From Nitrospira sp. (GTDB taxonomy: Bacteria; Nitrospirota; Nitrospiria; Nitrospirales; Nitrospiraceae), in the NCBI GenBank assembly GCA_025935475.1, contig JAICVE010000090.1, positions 1 to 9,236 on the forward strand: DNA of 9,236 bases, in the 5' to 3' direction. The notes beneath the pieces are model-generated. The model was given only the letters and a program-made list of their open reading frames with translations, did no database searches and was not told the DNA's origin. Below are positions 1-7,416 of this stretch, one piece after another. The stretch's first letter is position 1. Every line of letters starts with the position of its first letter. The position numbers were made by a program, and so were the translations under genes.

Positions 1-37
1 GCCTACCATGAGCTGATCGCCGACCGTGGGTCGTCAT
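1..37 (-). CDS. 5' end of a further coupled gene, cut by window edge
   Basis: An ATG on the minus strand at 37-35 overlaps the aroE stop TGA (36-34) in an ATGA arrangement. The frame stays open to the window edge and reads MTTHGRRSAHGR. The same kind of overlap joins aroE to the SDR gene upstream, which makes this a credible next cistron of the operon. Only 12 codons are visible, so no product can be named. The initiation site has no strong Shine-Dalgarno, so expression would depend on coupling to aroE translation. An alternative is that the downstream gene starts at another codon beyond the edge, for example the ATG at 9-7 in a different frame. Confidence 0.4.
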   Translation of the reverse strand, partial: MTTHGRRSAHGR

Positions 38-897
38 CTCAGGCGGGATTCCAACACGGCGCGCATGACATGCGTGGGAGCGGATTGGCCTGTCCAGTGT
101 TCGAACTGTGCCGCGGCCTGATAGAGGAACATTTCCAGGCCGGAAATCGTCCGGCAGCCGGCAGCCTTCGCATCGAGAAGCAACTGCGTGTCGCGGGGAT
201 TATAGACAATATCCATGATCGTCAGACCGCGATGGAGGAGATGGGACGGCACACAGCTCATGCCGGTCTTGGGCGACATGCCGATCGGCGTACAGTGAAT
301 CAACACTCGGGCCTCCGCTAAGGCGGTCTTAAGACACTGCTCTTCGAGAAAGGCGTCCGCGACGTGTACGGCCGTCTTCTGCATCAAGTCCGAAGCCAGC
401 CCTCGTCGTTCCCGATCGTCGATCCCCAAGAGATGGATGCGCCGAATCCCTGCCTCTGTCGCAAGCGCAAATGCGATCGCGCGTGCCGCTCCCCCTGAAC
501 CGAGGATGATCACGGGTTCGCCGCTCAATGGAGCATTTCCCTCTTTCAACGCCCGGAGTGCACCGGTGGCATCGGTGTTGGTGCCGAGTAATTTCCCGTT
601 CTGCGAGACGATCGTATTGATGGCGCCGATGTGGCGTGCCATCGCTTCTACTTCGTCTAGATACGGCAGAACGGCCACCTTATGTGGAATGGTCACGCTT
701 GCGCCGCGAAAATTGCCCAGTGCACGCAGTCCCTTGACGGCATCACCGATGGCTTCGACCTTCCAGGCCAGATAGACAAAGTTGAGACCGAGTTTTTGAA
801 AAGCCGCGTTGTGAATGGCGGGAGAGAGGGAATGCTCGACAGGATTTCCAATCACCCCGCAAAATTGTGTCGCGGCATCGATCTCCATCCCGCTCAT
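34..897 (-). CDS. aroE: shikimate dehydrogenase (AroE)
   Basis: Shikimate dehydrogenase reduces 3-dehydroshikimate to shikimate in the cytosolic pathway to chorismate and the aromatic amino acids. The 287-aa protein has the full family layout. The N-terminal substrate domain carries the shikimate-contacting serines in HSLSP (S23, S25), the catalytic lysine in VTIPHK (K73), GAINT (91-95) and NTD with the catalytic aspartate D109. A Rossmann domain follows with GSGGAARA (133-140), and the C-terminus has the usual G-x-E-M-F-x-x-Q-A helix and a WTG. Length is normal. The ATG at 897 overlaps the SDR stop codon (ATGA). A second ATG three codons in (888) is possible, but the overlapping one has an AAGGG just upstream. 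One oddity: the segment after the second Rossmann strand reads LLGIDDRER (156-164), where NADP-dependent AroE proteins usually have N-R-T, so cofactor preference may have changed. Identity as an AroE-family enzyme is secure. Confidence 0.97.
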   Translation of the reverse strand: MSGMEIDAATQFCGVIGNPVEHSLSPAIHNAAFQKLGLNFVYLAWKVEAIGDAVKGLRALGNFRGASVTIPHKVAVLPYLDEVEAMARHIGAINTIVSQNGKLLGTNTDATGALRALKEGNAPLSGEPVIILGSGGAARAIAFALATEAGIRRIHLLGIDDRERRGLASDLMQKTAVHVADAFLEEQCLKTALAEARVLIHCTPIGMSPKTGMSCVPSHLLHRGLTIMDIVYNPRDTQLLLDAKAAGCRTISGLEMFLYQAAAQFEHWTGQSAPTHVMRAVLESRLR

Positions 898-1655
898 CCC
901 TTGGATACGGTCATACCGCCGTCGATTGTGAATGTCCCGCCCGTCACCCAGCCCGCTTCATCGGACGCCAGGTACAGCACCATATTCGCAACTTCTTCCG
1001 AGGTTCCAGGCCGTCGGAGAGCATAGTGATTCAGAATCGGTTGAAGCATGTCCGGATTGGCCATCAGAGGAGCGGCCATCGGCGTGTCGATCAAGCCGGG
1101 ATTCACAATGTTGCAGCGAATCCCATCCTTGGCGTAATCGATTGCAAGTGCGCGCGTAAGGGCATCGACGCCCCCCTTCGAGGCCGCATAAGCGGGGGCG
1201 CCGGGAATGCCGACCAGGCTCGCGACGGAGGAAATGTTCACAATGGCACCGCGACCTTGCTTGAGCATCTGAGGCACAACGGCTCTGGTCATGCGGAACA
1301 CCCCCGTCAGGTTCACATCGAGAAGCGTCGCCCACGTGGCATCCTCCGTTTCATGAATGCGCTTTCCGAAGTCCCCGATTCCGGCATTGTTAATGAGGAT
1401 GTCGATGCGTCCGAAGCTGTCGAGTGTTCGCTGCGTCACGTCGCGTACATGCAGCTCGTCGGTCACCGACCCCGTGACGGCCAACCCTTTACCGTTGTTA
1501 TGCCTGATTCCGCTCATGACGCGGTCGAGTTCCGCTTGCCTTCGGCCGGTGATGACCACCGCAGCCCCTTCCTCGGCGAAGCGCTTAGCGACCGCTTCAC
1601 CAATGCCCGCGTTGCCGCCGGTTACGATGGCAACCTTCCCCTCTAGTCGGTTCAT
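894..1655 (-). CDS. SDR-family oxidoreductase (classical, FabG-like)
   Basis: A classical short-chain dehydrogenase/reductase of 253 aa. Counting from the ATG, it shows the cofactor motif TGGNAGIG (12-19), NNAG (89-92), the active-site N115, the catalytic S143, Y156 and K160 (YAASK), the PG turn and a C-terminal TGGTFTIDGG. Two arginines after the second strand (TGRR, 36-39) favour NADP(H) by the usual SDR rule. The substrate cannot be read from sequence: the protein resembles FabG/3-oxoacyl-ACP reductase and glucose-dehydrogenase-type SDRs, but the location between trmI and aroE gives no pathway clue. I chose the ATG at 1655, which shares one base with the trmI stop (TGATG) and has AAAGGA 9 nt upstream. 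A GTG one codon earlier (1658) is equally positioned. It lies in the trmI-SDR-aroE coupled operon. Family call is certain, function open. Confidence 0.95.
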   Translation of the reverse strand: MNRLEGKVAIVTGGNAGIGEAVAKRFAEEGAAVVITGRRQAELDRVMSGIRHNNGKGLAVTGSVTDELHVRDVTQRTLDSFGRIDILINNAGIGDFGKRIHETEDATWATLLDVNLTGVFRMTRAVVPQMLKQGRGAIVNISSVASLVGIPGAPAYAASKGGVDALTRALAIDYAKDGIRCNIVNPGLIDTPMAAPLMANPDMLQPILNHYALRRPGTSEEVANMVLYLASDEAGWVTGGTFTIDGGMTVSKG

Positions 1656-2536
1656 CACGTCTCGTCCTTTCCATTTTCCTCAGCTGGCTCAGCTGACCCG
1701 TCTTCTTCAGGACCCGACGGCGTAGTTCCACGCGACCAGAACCCCGACTCCACTTTTCTTGCCACCGTGAGGAATCCGGAATGCGCGACCATCCGATGAT
1801 CCGGTCGAACGCTGCGCCCCTGAACCGACCAGGTACGAAGCAGGGTTTCAAAAGTTTCGACCATGGCAAACACGGCGGCGTGTTGCAACGCTACCACGGT
1901 CTGTTGGACCTGAGGTACGGTGGGGACAAAGCTCAGATAGATCCCGCCCGATCTCAGCACTCGTGCGGCGTGCGGCACCACCTGCCAGGGCTCAGGAAGA
2001 TCCAGCACAACACGATCAAAAGGGACTCCATCCTCCAGAAGTTGGATCCCTTCATACGCATTGTTCCGGAGCGCAACAAGATTGGGGACCGCGCCCATAT
2101 ACCGTTCGATGTTGAGTCTGGCCGTTCTGGCAAAATCTTCCCGAGCTTCATAGGTGACCACAAGACCTCGCGGTCCGACAGCCCGAAGCAGCGCCATGGT
2201 CAAGGCGCCTGACCCGGTACCTGCTTCAAACACCCGCGCGCCTGGATAGATATCGGCCCACATCGGGATGAGAGCCAGATCTTTGGGATACAGCACTTGT
2301 GCGCCTCGAGGCATTTTCACGACGTAATCCCCGAAGGTCGGCCGCACGGCCAGCATCGACTTCCCCCCCGAAAGCGTCACGATTGACCCATCCGCCTTAT
2401 CAATGAGCGCGTCGTGCGCAATTTTGTGACCACTCAATTGATAGAGATCGCCGGCTTTAAGCGTCACGGCGTAGTGGCGTCCCTTCGCATCGACGAGATG
2501 AATGCGTTCGCCGTTTTGCAATCGTGCATGTGACAT
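1655..2536 (-). CDS. trmI: tRNA (adenine-58-N1)-methyltransferase TrmI
   Basis: TrmI is a SAM-dependent enzyme that forms m1A58 in the T-loop of tRNA and works as a homotetramer. The 293-aa protein has a small N-terminal beta domain (about 1-75) running into RPTFGDYVVKMPRGAQ (65-80), a family hallmark. It is followed by a Rossmann methyltransferase core: SAM motif I EAGTGSGALT (104-113), the acidic YEARED (129-134), LDLPEPW (178-184) with the presumed catalytic aspartate D179, and RPDHRMVAHSGFL (244-256) near the end. A low-complexity acidic tail of about 30 residues follows and is probably disordered. The ATG at 2536 has no Shine-Dalgarno, but a strong -10 hexamer ends 8 nt upstream, so it is likely initiated on a leaderless transcript. 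It is the first gene of the operon and diverges from the sigma-factor gene. Confidence 0.97.
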   Translation of the reverse strand: MSHARLQNGERIHLVDAKGRHYAVTLKAGDLYQLSGHKIAHDALIDKADGSIVTLSGGKSMLAVRPTFGDYVVKMPRGAQVLYPKDLALIPMWADIYPGARVFEAGTGSGALTMALLRAVGPRGLVVTYEAREDFARTARLNIERYMGAVPNLVALRNNAYEGIQLLEDGVPFDRVVLDLPEPWQVVPHAARVLRSGGIYLSFVPTVPQVQQTVVALQHAAVFAMVETFETLLRTWSVQGRSVRPDHRMVAHSGFLTVARKVESGFWSRGTTPSGPEEDGSAEPAEENGKDET

Positions 2537-2544
2537 GACGCGCC

Positions 2545-2573
2545 ATTCTAGAAGCGGAACGGCGGCTTTTCAA
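2545..2573 (-). promoter_or_regulatory. sigma-70-type promoter of the trmI operon
   Basis: On the minus strand a -35 TTGAAA (2573-2568) and a -10 TAGAAT (2550-2545) are separated by exactly 17 bp, each hexamer matching consensus at 5 of 6 positions. The -10 ends 8 nt before the A of the trmI ATG, so the expected transcription start falls at or within one base of the start codon. No Shine-Dalgarno is present in the 20 nt upstream of the ATG, which fits leaderless initiation. Confidence 0.7.
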
Positions 2574-2626
2574 CAACAGCGCGGAAGGCTGTCCCGGTCC
2601 TTCCCAACCACGCATATCGCGCATCG

Positions 2627-2666
2627 CACATGAGTTAAGACCGGCTGATAACTTATCTCGCATGTG
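2627..2666. repeat. imperfect inverted repeat (possible operator)
   Basis: CACATG at 2627-2632 pairs with CATGTG at 2661-2666. After a 2-nt bulge the pairing continues through AG/CT, one mismatch and TAAG/CTTA to an apical loop of 12 nt (2640-2651). The arms lie about 55-95 bp upstream of the trmI -35 and roughly 300 bp upstream of the sigma-factor start. It could be a regulator site or an RNA hairpin, and chance cannot be excluded. Confidence 0.35.
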
Positions 2667-2704
2667 ACACATCGGCCCGGCCCTATCTCAAACCCTACAC
2701 ATCC

Positions 2705-2720
2705 GCAGCAGGATTGCCTC
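2705..2720. repeat. direct repeat copy 1 of 2
   Basis: GCAGCAGGATTGCCTC matches the second copy at 2859-2874 in 15 of 16 positions, with start-to-start spacing of 154 bp. Both copies are in the same orientation in the non-coding region upstream of the sigma-factor gene. Confidence 0.45.
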
Positions 2721-2858
2721 AGGACCAGTCGCCTCTTCTTCATTAAGCCTTTCTAATAGTTCCAATATTTCATGACGATCGCGAAACACAATTCTCATGA
2801 TCAATCCAGCATAGGAATTGCTGCGTAGATACCAGCAGCGGACAGGAGTGAATCTTTT

Positions 2859-2874
2859 GCAGCGGGATTGCCTC
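2859..2874. repeat. direct repeat copy 2 of 2
   Basis: GCAGCGGGATTGCCTC differs from the copy at 2705-2720 only at the sixth base. It sits about 85 bp upstream of the sigma-factor start codon, where a promoter-proximal regulator site would be expected. Confidence 0.45.
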
Positions 2875-2901
2875 TCAGTAAAGGAGCCTTATTGAGATAA
2901 A

Positions 2902-2925
2902 GTCACCGTGGAATGACGCGGTGAC
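2902..2925 (+). promoter_or_regulatory. leader hairpin upstream of the sigma-factor gene
   Basis: GTCACCGTG (2902-2910) and CGCGGTGAC (2917-2925) form a 9-bp stem with one G-T wobble and a 6-nt GAATGA loop. It lies 18 nt before the Shine-Dalgarno, with a second tiny stem (AGAC/GTCT, 2933-2943) directly abutting that site. There is no T-run after the stem, so it is not an intrinsic terminator. It could be an mRNA-stability or translation-control element, or a DNA operator dyad. Confidence 0.4.
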
Positions 2926-2943
2926 AGCTCAGAGACGCCGTCT

Positions 2944-2950
2944 TAGGAGG
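2944..2950 (+). promoter_or_regulatory. ribosome binding site deciding the sigma-factor start
   Basis: TAGGAGG lies 9 nt before the ATG at 2960. It rules out the GTG at 2921, which opens the same frame 13 codons earlier but sits inside the right arm of the leader hairpin and has no such site. Confidence 0.8.
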
Positions 2951-2959
2951 ACTCATTAT

Positions 2960-4213
<1,254 letters not shown>

Positions 4214-4225
4214 CACATCGAACGA

Positions 4226-4260
4226 GGGGTGAGGAGAAGGCTCCTCACCCCGTTTTTTTT
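4226..4260 (+). terminator. rho-independent terminator of the sigma-factor gene
   Basis: A perfect 11-bp stem, GGGGTGAGGAG (4226-4236) with CTCCTCACCCC (4241-4251), closes an AAGG loop and is followed by G and eight T. It begins 12 nt after the sigma-factor stop codon. This separates the sigma gene from the protease transcript. Confidence 0.95.
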
Positions 4261-4309
4261 GGCATGGCTTTTCCTGGGAGTGGAGTTATGCGAGAATGCT
4301 GCTGAGTTT

Positions 4310-5350
4310 ATGCCACCGCCCAGCGCCACCTGCCGCGTTTTGTGGATTACGATCCTGCTAGCATCCCTTGCCTATGACTCCGCTTGGGCGGCAGCGAATG
4401 GAAGTGCCACGTCCAGCGAGAAGAACCTCTCTGTCCCTGCCGTCGTCGCAAAAATCCGCTCATCCGTTGTCACTATTTTGACGCGGGGAGTGCCGGCAAG
4501 TCCCTCGCAGACCCAGTCGGGCTCCGGTTCCGGAGTTATTATCGACGACGGCGGATACATTTTGACTAACAACCACCTGGTGACCGGCGTCAAGAGCATG
4601 GTGGTCGGACTGTCCACCGGCCGTCTGACGCCTGGCCGTGTCGTGGCGCGAGATTTCCTCCTCGACCTGGCCCTGGTCAAAATCAACGCACAAGATCTGG
4701 TGGCTGCGACGCTGCATGCCAAGCCGGATCTGGAAATCGGAGAATCTGTTGTGGCGATCGGCAATCCCCTCGCGCTAAAGGGAGGGTCGACCGTTACCGT
4801 CGGCGTGGTCAGCGCGCTGGACCGATCGGTCTTGACTCCCGATGGCGAAACCCTCTACGACTTGATTCAAACTGATGCGGCCATCAACCCGGGCAACAGC
4901 GGCGGCCCACTGGTCGATCTGTCAGGCCGAGTCGTGGGCATCAATGTGATCATCGCACCGTCAGCACAGGCGATTAGTTATGCCCTCTCAATGGAAGCCA
5001 TATATCCCCATATCCAATCCATGATGGTTCGCGGATCCATCTACCGGCCGGACCTCGGATTCACGCCGGTCACGATCACCCCCAGCATCATCGCGAGCTT
5101 TGGCCTCGAAGGCGACCGCGGCGTGCTGGCGTTGGAGGTCGACTCCGCAAAGCCGGCGGGGCTCGGCGGACTCCAAAACGGCGATATTATCACGGCAGTC
5201 GACCAGCATCAGGTGTTCAACATGGGTGATTTCTGGCATGCGCTGCTTCGCTCGGGAGATCAACCCACAGTGCAACTGACCTTGCACGGGAAAAGCGGTC
5301 CGGCAACCCTTCAACTTCCGAAGCCGGCCGCACTCAAGGCGGCACAGTGA
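4310..5350 (+). CDS. exported trypsin-like serine protease with PDZ domain (HtrA/Deg type)
   Basis: A periplasmic or envelope protease and quality-control factor of the S1C family, 346 aa. An N-terminal signal peptide (basic R9, hydrophobic VLWITILLASLA, likely cleavage after A-W-A at 25-27) is followed by the protease domain (about 43-235). The triad is H89 (TNNHLV), D119 (LDLALVKI) and S197 (NPGNSGGPL). GSGSGVII (71-78) and the acidic QTDAAI strand (187-192) are typical. A single PDZ domain (about 245-330, FGLEGDRGVLALEV..AGLGGLQNGDIITAVD) would bind C-terminal peptides. The usual IGFAIP stretch is replaced by ISYALS, a mild divergence. The frame is open further upstream to a GTG at 4229, but that codon lies inside the terminator hairpin. 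I took the ATG at 4310 because it gives a clean signal peptide, although its Shine-Dalgarno is weak. A GTG at 4280 is the main alternative. It overlaps lipB by four bases. Confidence 0.92.
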   Translation: MPPPSATCRVLWITILLASLAYDSAWAAANGSATSSEKNLSVPAVVAKIRSSVVTILTRGVPASPSQTQSGSGSGVIIDDGGYILTNNHLVTGVKSMVVGLSTGRLTPGRVVARDFLLDLALVKINAQDLVAATLHAKPDLEIGESVVAIGNPLALKGGSTVTVGVVSALDRSVLTPDGETLYDLIQTDAAINPGNSGGPLVDLSGRVVGINVIIAPSAQAISYALSMEAIYPHIQSMMVRGSIYRPDLGFTPVTITPSIIASFGLEGDRGVLALEVDSAKPAGLGGLQNGDIITAVDQHQVFNMGDFWHALLRSGDQPTVQLTLHGKSGPATLQLPKPAALKAAQ

Positions 5351-6093
5351 CGCCCATTGAAGCGGCCATAGCGCAAACGCCTGGTCTTGGGTCGCCGGTG
5401 GTAACGACTCCTAATCAGCCAGGTGTGCTGATGACGTTTAGAAATCCGCTGAACTACTCAGCCGTCTGGTCGCTTCAGCAGGAATTCCATGCCGAACGGC
5501 TTTTGGGAAACCGGGAGGACACGCTGATGCTGTTGCAACATCTTCCTGTCTATACCGCGGGCCGCCGAACACGACCGGTCCATCTTCATCCAGAGGTTGC
5601 TTCTTCGGGCGATCTCGGTATTCCCGTCGTGAAAGTCAACCGTGGCGGATCAGTGACCTATCATGGACCTGGCCAGCTGGTCGCCTATCCGATCCTTGCG
5701 CTGTCACGCTATGCACGGGGAGCGAAAGCCTATGTGCACATGCTCGAAGAGGTACTCATTCGGACACTCCGAGGTTGGGATATCCATGGGTACCGGGTAG
5801 CACGGGCACCGGGCATTTGGAGTCGCGACCGACAGGGCGAGGCCAAAATTGCCTCCATCGGCGCACGGATCGACCGAGGAATCACCTTGCATGGCTTTGC
5901 GCTGAACGTCACCAATGACCTTGTTCCTTTCTCACGCATTGTGCCCTGCGGGCTTGAAGGGTGTCGAATGACGTCCATGGCGCAAATTAGACAAACGTCG
6001 GTCTCCGTGCATGTGGTGGCCGAAGAACTTGCCAAAACCTTTTCGACCGTGTTTCACGTTGAATGGACTCATGCATCCCTGGAAGCGTCATGA
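5347..6093 (+). CDS. lipB: lipoyl(octanoyl) transferase LipB
   Basis: LipB moves octanoyl from octanoyl-ACP to the lipoyl-domain lysine of 2-oxoacid dehydrogenases and glycine-cleavage H protein, the first step of de novo lipoylation, with LipA then adding sulfur. The 248-aa protein shows NRGGSVTYHGPGQ (98-110), the substrate-binding signature; KIASIGARI (167-175) with the catalytic K167; and VPCGLEG (199-205) with the catalytic C201. The start at the GTG 5347 overlaps the protease stop (GTGA) and has AAGG 7 nt upstream, but it adds a 28-residue N-terminal extension before the conserved region. An internal ATG at 5431 (preceded by AGG) would give a more usual LipB length, so the N-terminus is uncertain while the identity is not. 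Coupling to the protease suggests co-transcription rather than a shared function. Confidence 0.96.
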   Translation: MTPIEAAIAQTPGLGSPVVTTPNQPGVLMTFRNPLNYSAVWSLQQEFHAERLLGNREDTLMLLQHLPVYTAGRRTRPVHLHPEVASSGDLGIPVVKVNRGGSVTYHGPGQLVAYPILALSRYARGAKAYVHMLEEVLIRTLRGWDIHGYRVARAPGIWSRDRQGEAKIASIGARIDRGITLHGFALNVTNDLVPFSRIVPCGLEGCRMTSMAQIRQTSVSVHVVAEELAKTFSTVFHVEWTHASLEAS

Positions 6094-6143
6094 GGAGAGA
6101 GATCGAGGCCCAACAGGTCGTTAATACGAAGAAGGAACACTGA
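6090..6143 (+). CDS. possible 17-codon leader ORF between lipB and gdhA
   Basis: An ATG overlapping the lipB stop (ATGA, with GGAAG 4 nt before it) opens a frame reading MRREIEAQQVVNTKKEH, which ends at a TGA 7 nt before the gdhA ATG. It fills the whole lipB-gdhA gap and would deliver ribosomes next to the gdhA start, whose own purine-rich site (GAAGGA) is unusually distant at 14 nt. The peptide is unrecognised and could be chance. Confidence 0.2.
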   Translation: MRREIEAQQVVNTKKEH

Positions 6144-6150
6144 CGCACGC

Positions 6151-7416
6151 ATGTCTTCACTGCACGAACTCGATACACCGACGTTCCGACTCGCAGTGGC
6201 GCAATTCGATCAAGCTGCGGAATTGATGGGGCTGGATTCCAACCTCCGTGAACGATTGAAACTTCCTCAGCGATCCCTGGTCGTCAGCGTTCCCATCCGA
6301 ATGGATGACGGACGCGTCGAAGTCTTTACCGGATATCGAGTTCAACATGATTCTTCTCGCGGTCCATCAAAGGGTGGGATCCGCTATCATTCGGAAGTCA
6401 ACCTCGGCGAAGTCGCCGCGCTGGCCATGTGGATGACGTGGAAATGCGCCCTGGCCGACCTCCCTTACGGCGGAGCCAAGGGAGGGGTTGCCGTCGCTCC
6501 AAAAGCACTGTCTCGATCCGAACTTCAGCGGCTCACACGGCGATACGCTTCGGAAATTTTTCCGTTGGTCGGCCCGGATAAGGATGTGCCGGCTCCGGAC
6601 GTCGGCACGGACTCACAGGTCATGGCCTGGATTATGGACACCTATAGCCAACAAGTCGGGTACGCCGTCCCCGGCGTCGTGACCGGAAAACCGCTATCGA
6701 TTGGCGGAAGCCTCGGTCGAGAGGAGGCCACAGGGCGCGGGGTGGTATGTGTGACGGTTGAGGCCTTACGGCATCTCAAAATCGACCTCGGTGAGACCAC
6801 CGTGGCGATTCAGGGATTCGGCAATGTCGGATCCCATACCGCCAGGATCATGCATGAATCAGGGGCCAAGGTGGTTGCGGTCAGTGATGTGAGCGGGGGG
6901 ATTTACAATACTCGGGGCCTCGACATTCCTAAACTGCTGACGATGTACAAGTCCGGAGGTCAGACACTCGCTGAGACGAAGCTGGGCGATCCATTGACCA
7001 ATGCGGAGCTCCTGCAACTCAAATGTACGGTGCTGATTCCTGCCGCATTGTCCGAACAGATCACGAAACACAATGCGTCGCAGCTCAATTGCCGTGTGCT
7101 GGCAGAGGGAGCGAACGGCCCCACGACGTTGGAGGCCGACTGCATTGTGCAGGACAAGGGAATTTTCGTGATCCCTGACATTCTGGCCAATTCGGGAGGC
7201 GTCATCGTCTCCTATTTTGAATGGGTGCAGGATGCACAGCGGTTTTTTTGGAAAGCGACCGACATACAGGACCGCCTCCGCGATCTCATGACATCTGCCT
7301 TTCAACGGACGCTGCAATTCGCCACGGCGAAGGGCACATCCATGCGCATGGCGGCGTTGATGACCGGAATAGACAAGGTGGCACAAGCCCATCTGAGCCG
7401 CGGCCTCTATCCATAA
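6151..7416 (+). CDS. gdhA: glutamate dehydrogenase (NAD(P)-dependent, small hexameric type)
   Basis: Catalyses the reversible conversion of L-glutamate to 2-oxoglutarate and ammonia, linking nitrogen and carbon metabolism in the cytosol. The 421-aa length fits the homohexameric ~45-50 kDa class. The substrate domain holds GPSKGGIRYH (71-80; K74 binds the substrate carboxylate), K98, the catalytic lysine in PYGGAKGG (K110) and VPAPDVGTD with the catalytic D150. The nucleotide domain starts around 190 (REEATGRGV), has the Rossmann GFGNVG (222-227) and SDVSGGIYN (245-253), and returns to the substrate site with PAALSEQIT and ANGPTT. NAD versus NADP preference cannot be settled from the motifs. 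The start ATG has only a distant GAAGGA, so coupling through the short upstream frame is possible. It lies 57 nt after lipB on the same strand, probably in the same transcript. Confidence 0.96.
   Translation: MSSLHELDTPTFRLAVAQFDQAAELMGLDSNLRERLKLPQRSLVVSVPIRMDDGRVEVFTGYRVQHDSSRGPSKGGIRYHSEVNLGEVAALAMWMTWKCALADLPYGGAKGGVAVAPKALSRSELQRLTRRYASEIFPLVGPDKDVPAPDVGTDSQVMAWIMDTYSQQVGYAVPGVVTGKPLSIGGSLGREEATGRGVVCVTVEALRHLKIDLGETTVAIQGFGNVGSHTARIMHESGAKVVAVSDVSGGIYNTRGLDIPKLLTMYKSGGQTLAETKLGDPLTNAELLQLKCTVLIPAALSEQITKHNASQLNCRVLAEGANGPTTLEADCIVQDKGIFVIPDILANSGGVIVSYFEWVQDAQRFFWKATDIQDRLRDLMTSAFQRTLQFATAKGTSMRMAALMTGIDKVAQAHLSRGLYP

Larger units (their letters stand above)
2537..2959. other. divergent intergenic region, trmI / sigma factor
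   Basis: This 423-bp stretch holds no convincing gene. What can be seen: the trmI promoter (2545-2573), an imperfect dyad (2627-2666), a 16-bp direct repeat with one mismatch (2705-2720 and 2859-2874), a strong hairpin in the presumed sigma-factor leader (2902-2925) and a strong ribosome binding site (2944-2950). The right half is more AT-rich than the flanking genes. I could not find a convincing -35/-10 pair for the plus strand: partial -10-like strings such as TCTAAT at 2752-2757 lack a good -35. No tRNA or recognisable riboswitch was seen. Confidence 0.6.

Noticed and set aside
867..1646. 259-codon open frame on the plus strand opposite the SDR gene
   Set aside because: It is antisense to a clear SDR with all family motifs, its translation is His/Arg/Pro-rich without domains, and it has no RBS. 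It is a by-product of GC-rich codon usage.
2921..2959. GTG start for the sigma factor at 2921
   Set aside because: It is within the right arm of the leader hairpin and lacks an RBS, whereas TAGGAGG is correctly spaced before the ATG at 2960.
4229..4309. GTG start for the protease at 4229
   Set aside because: The codon is inside the terminator stem of the upstream gene and would place the hydrophobic segment far from the N-terminus. A transcript starting after the terminator would not contain it.
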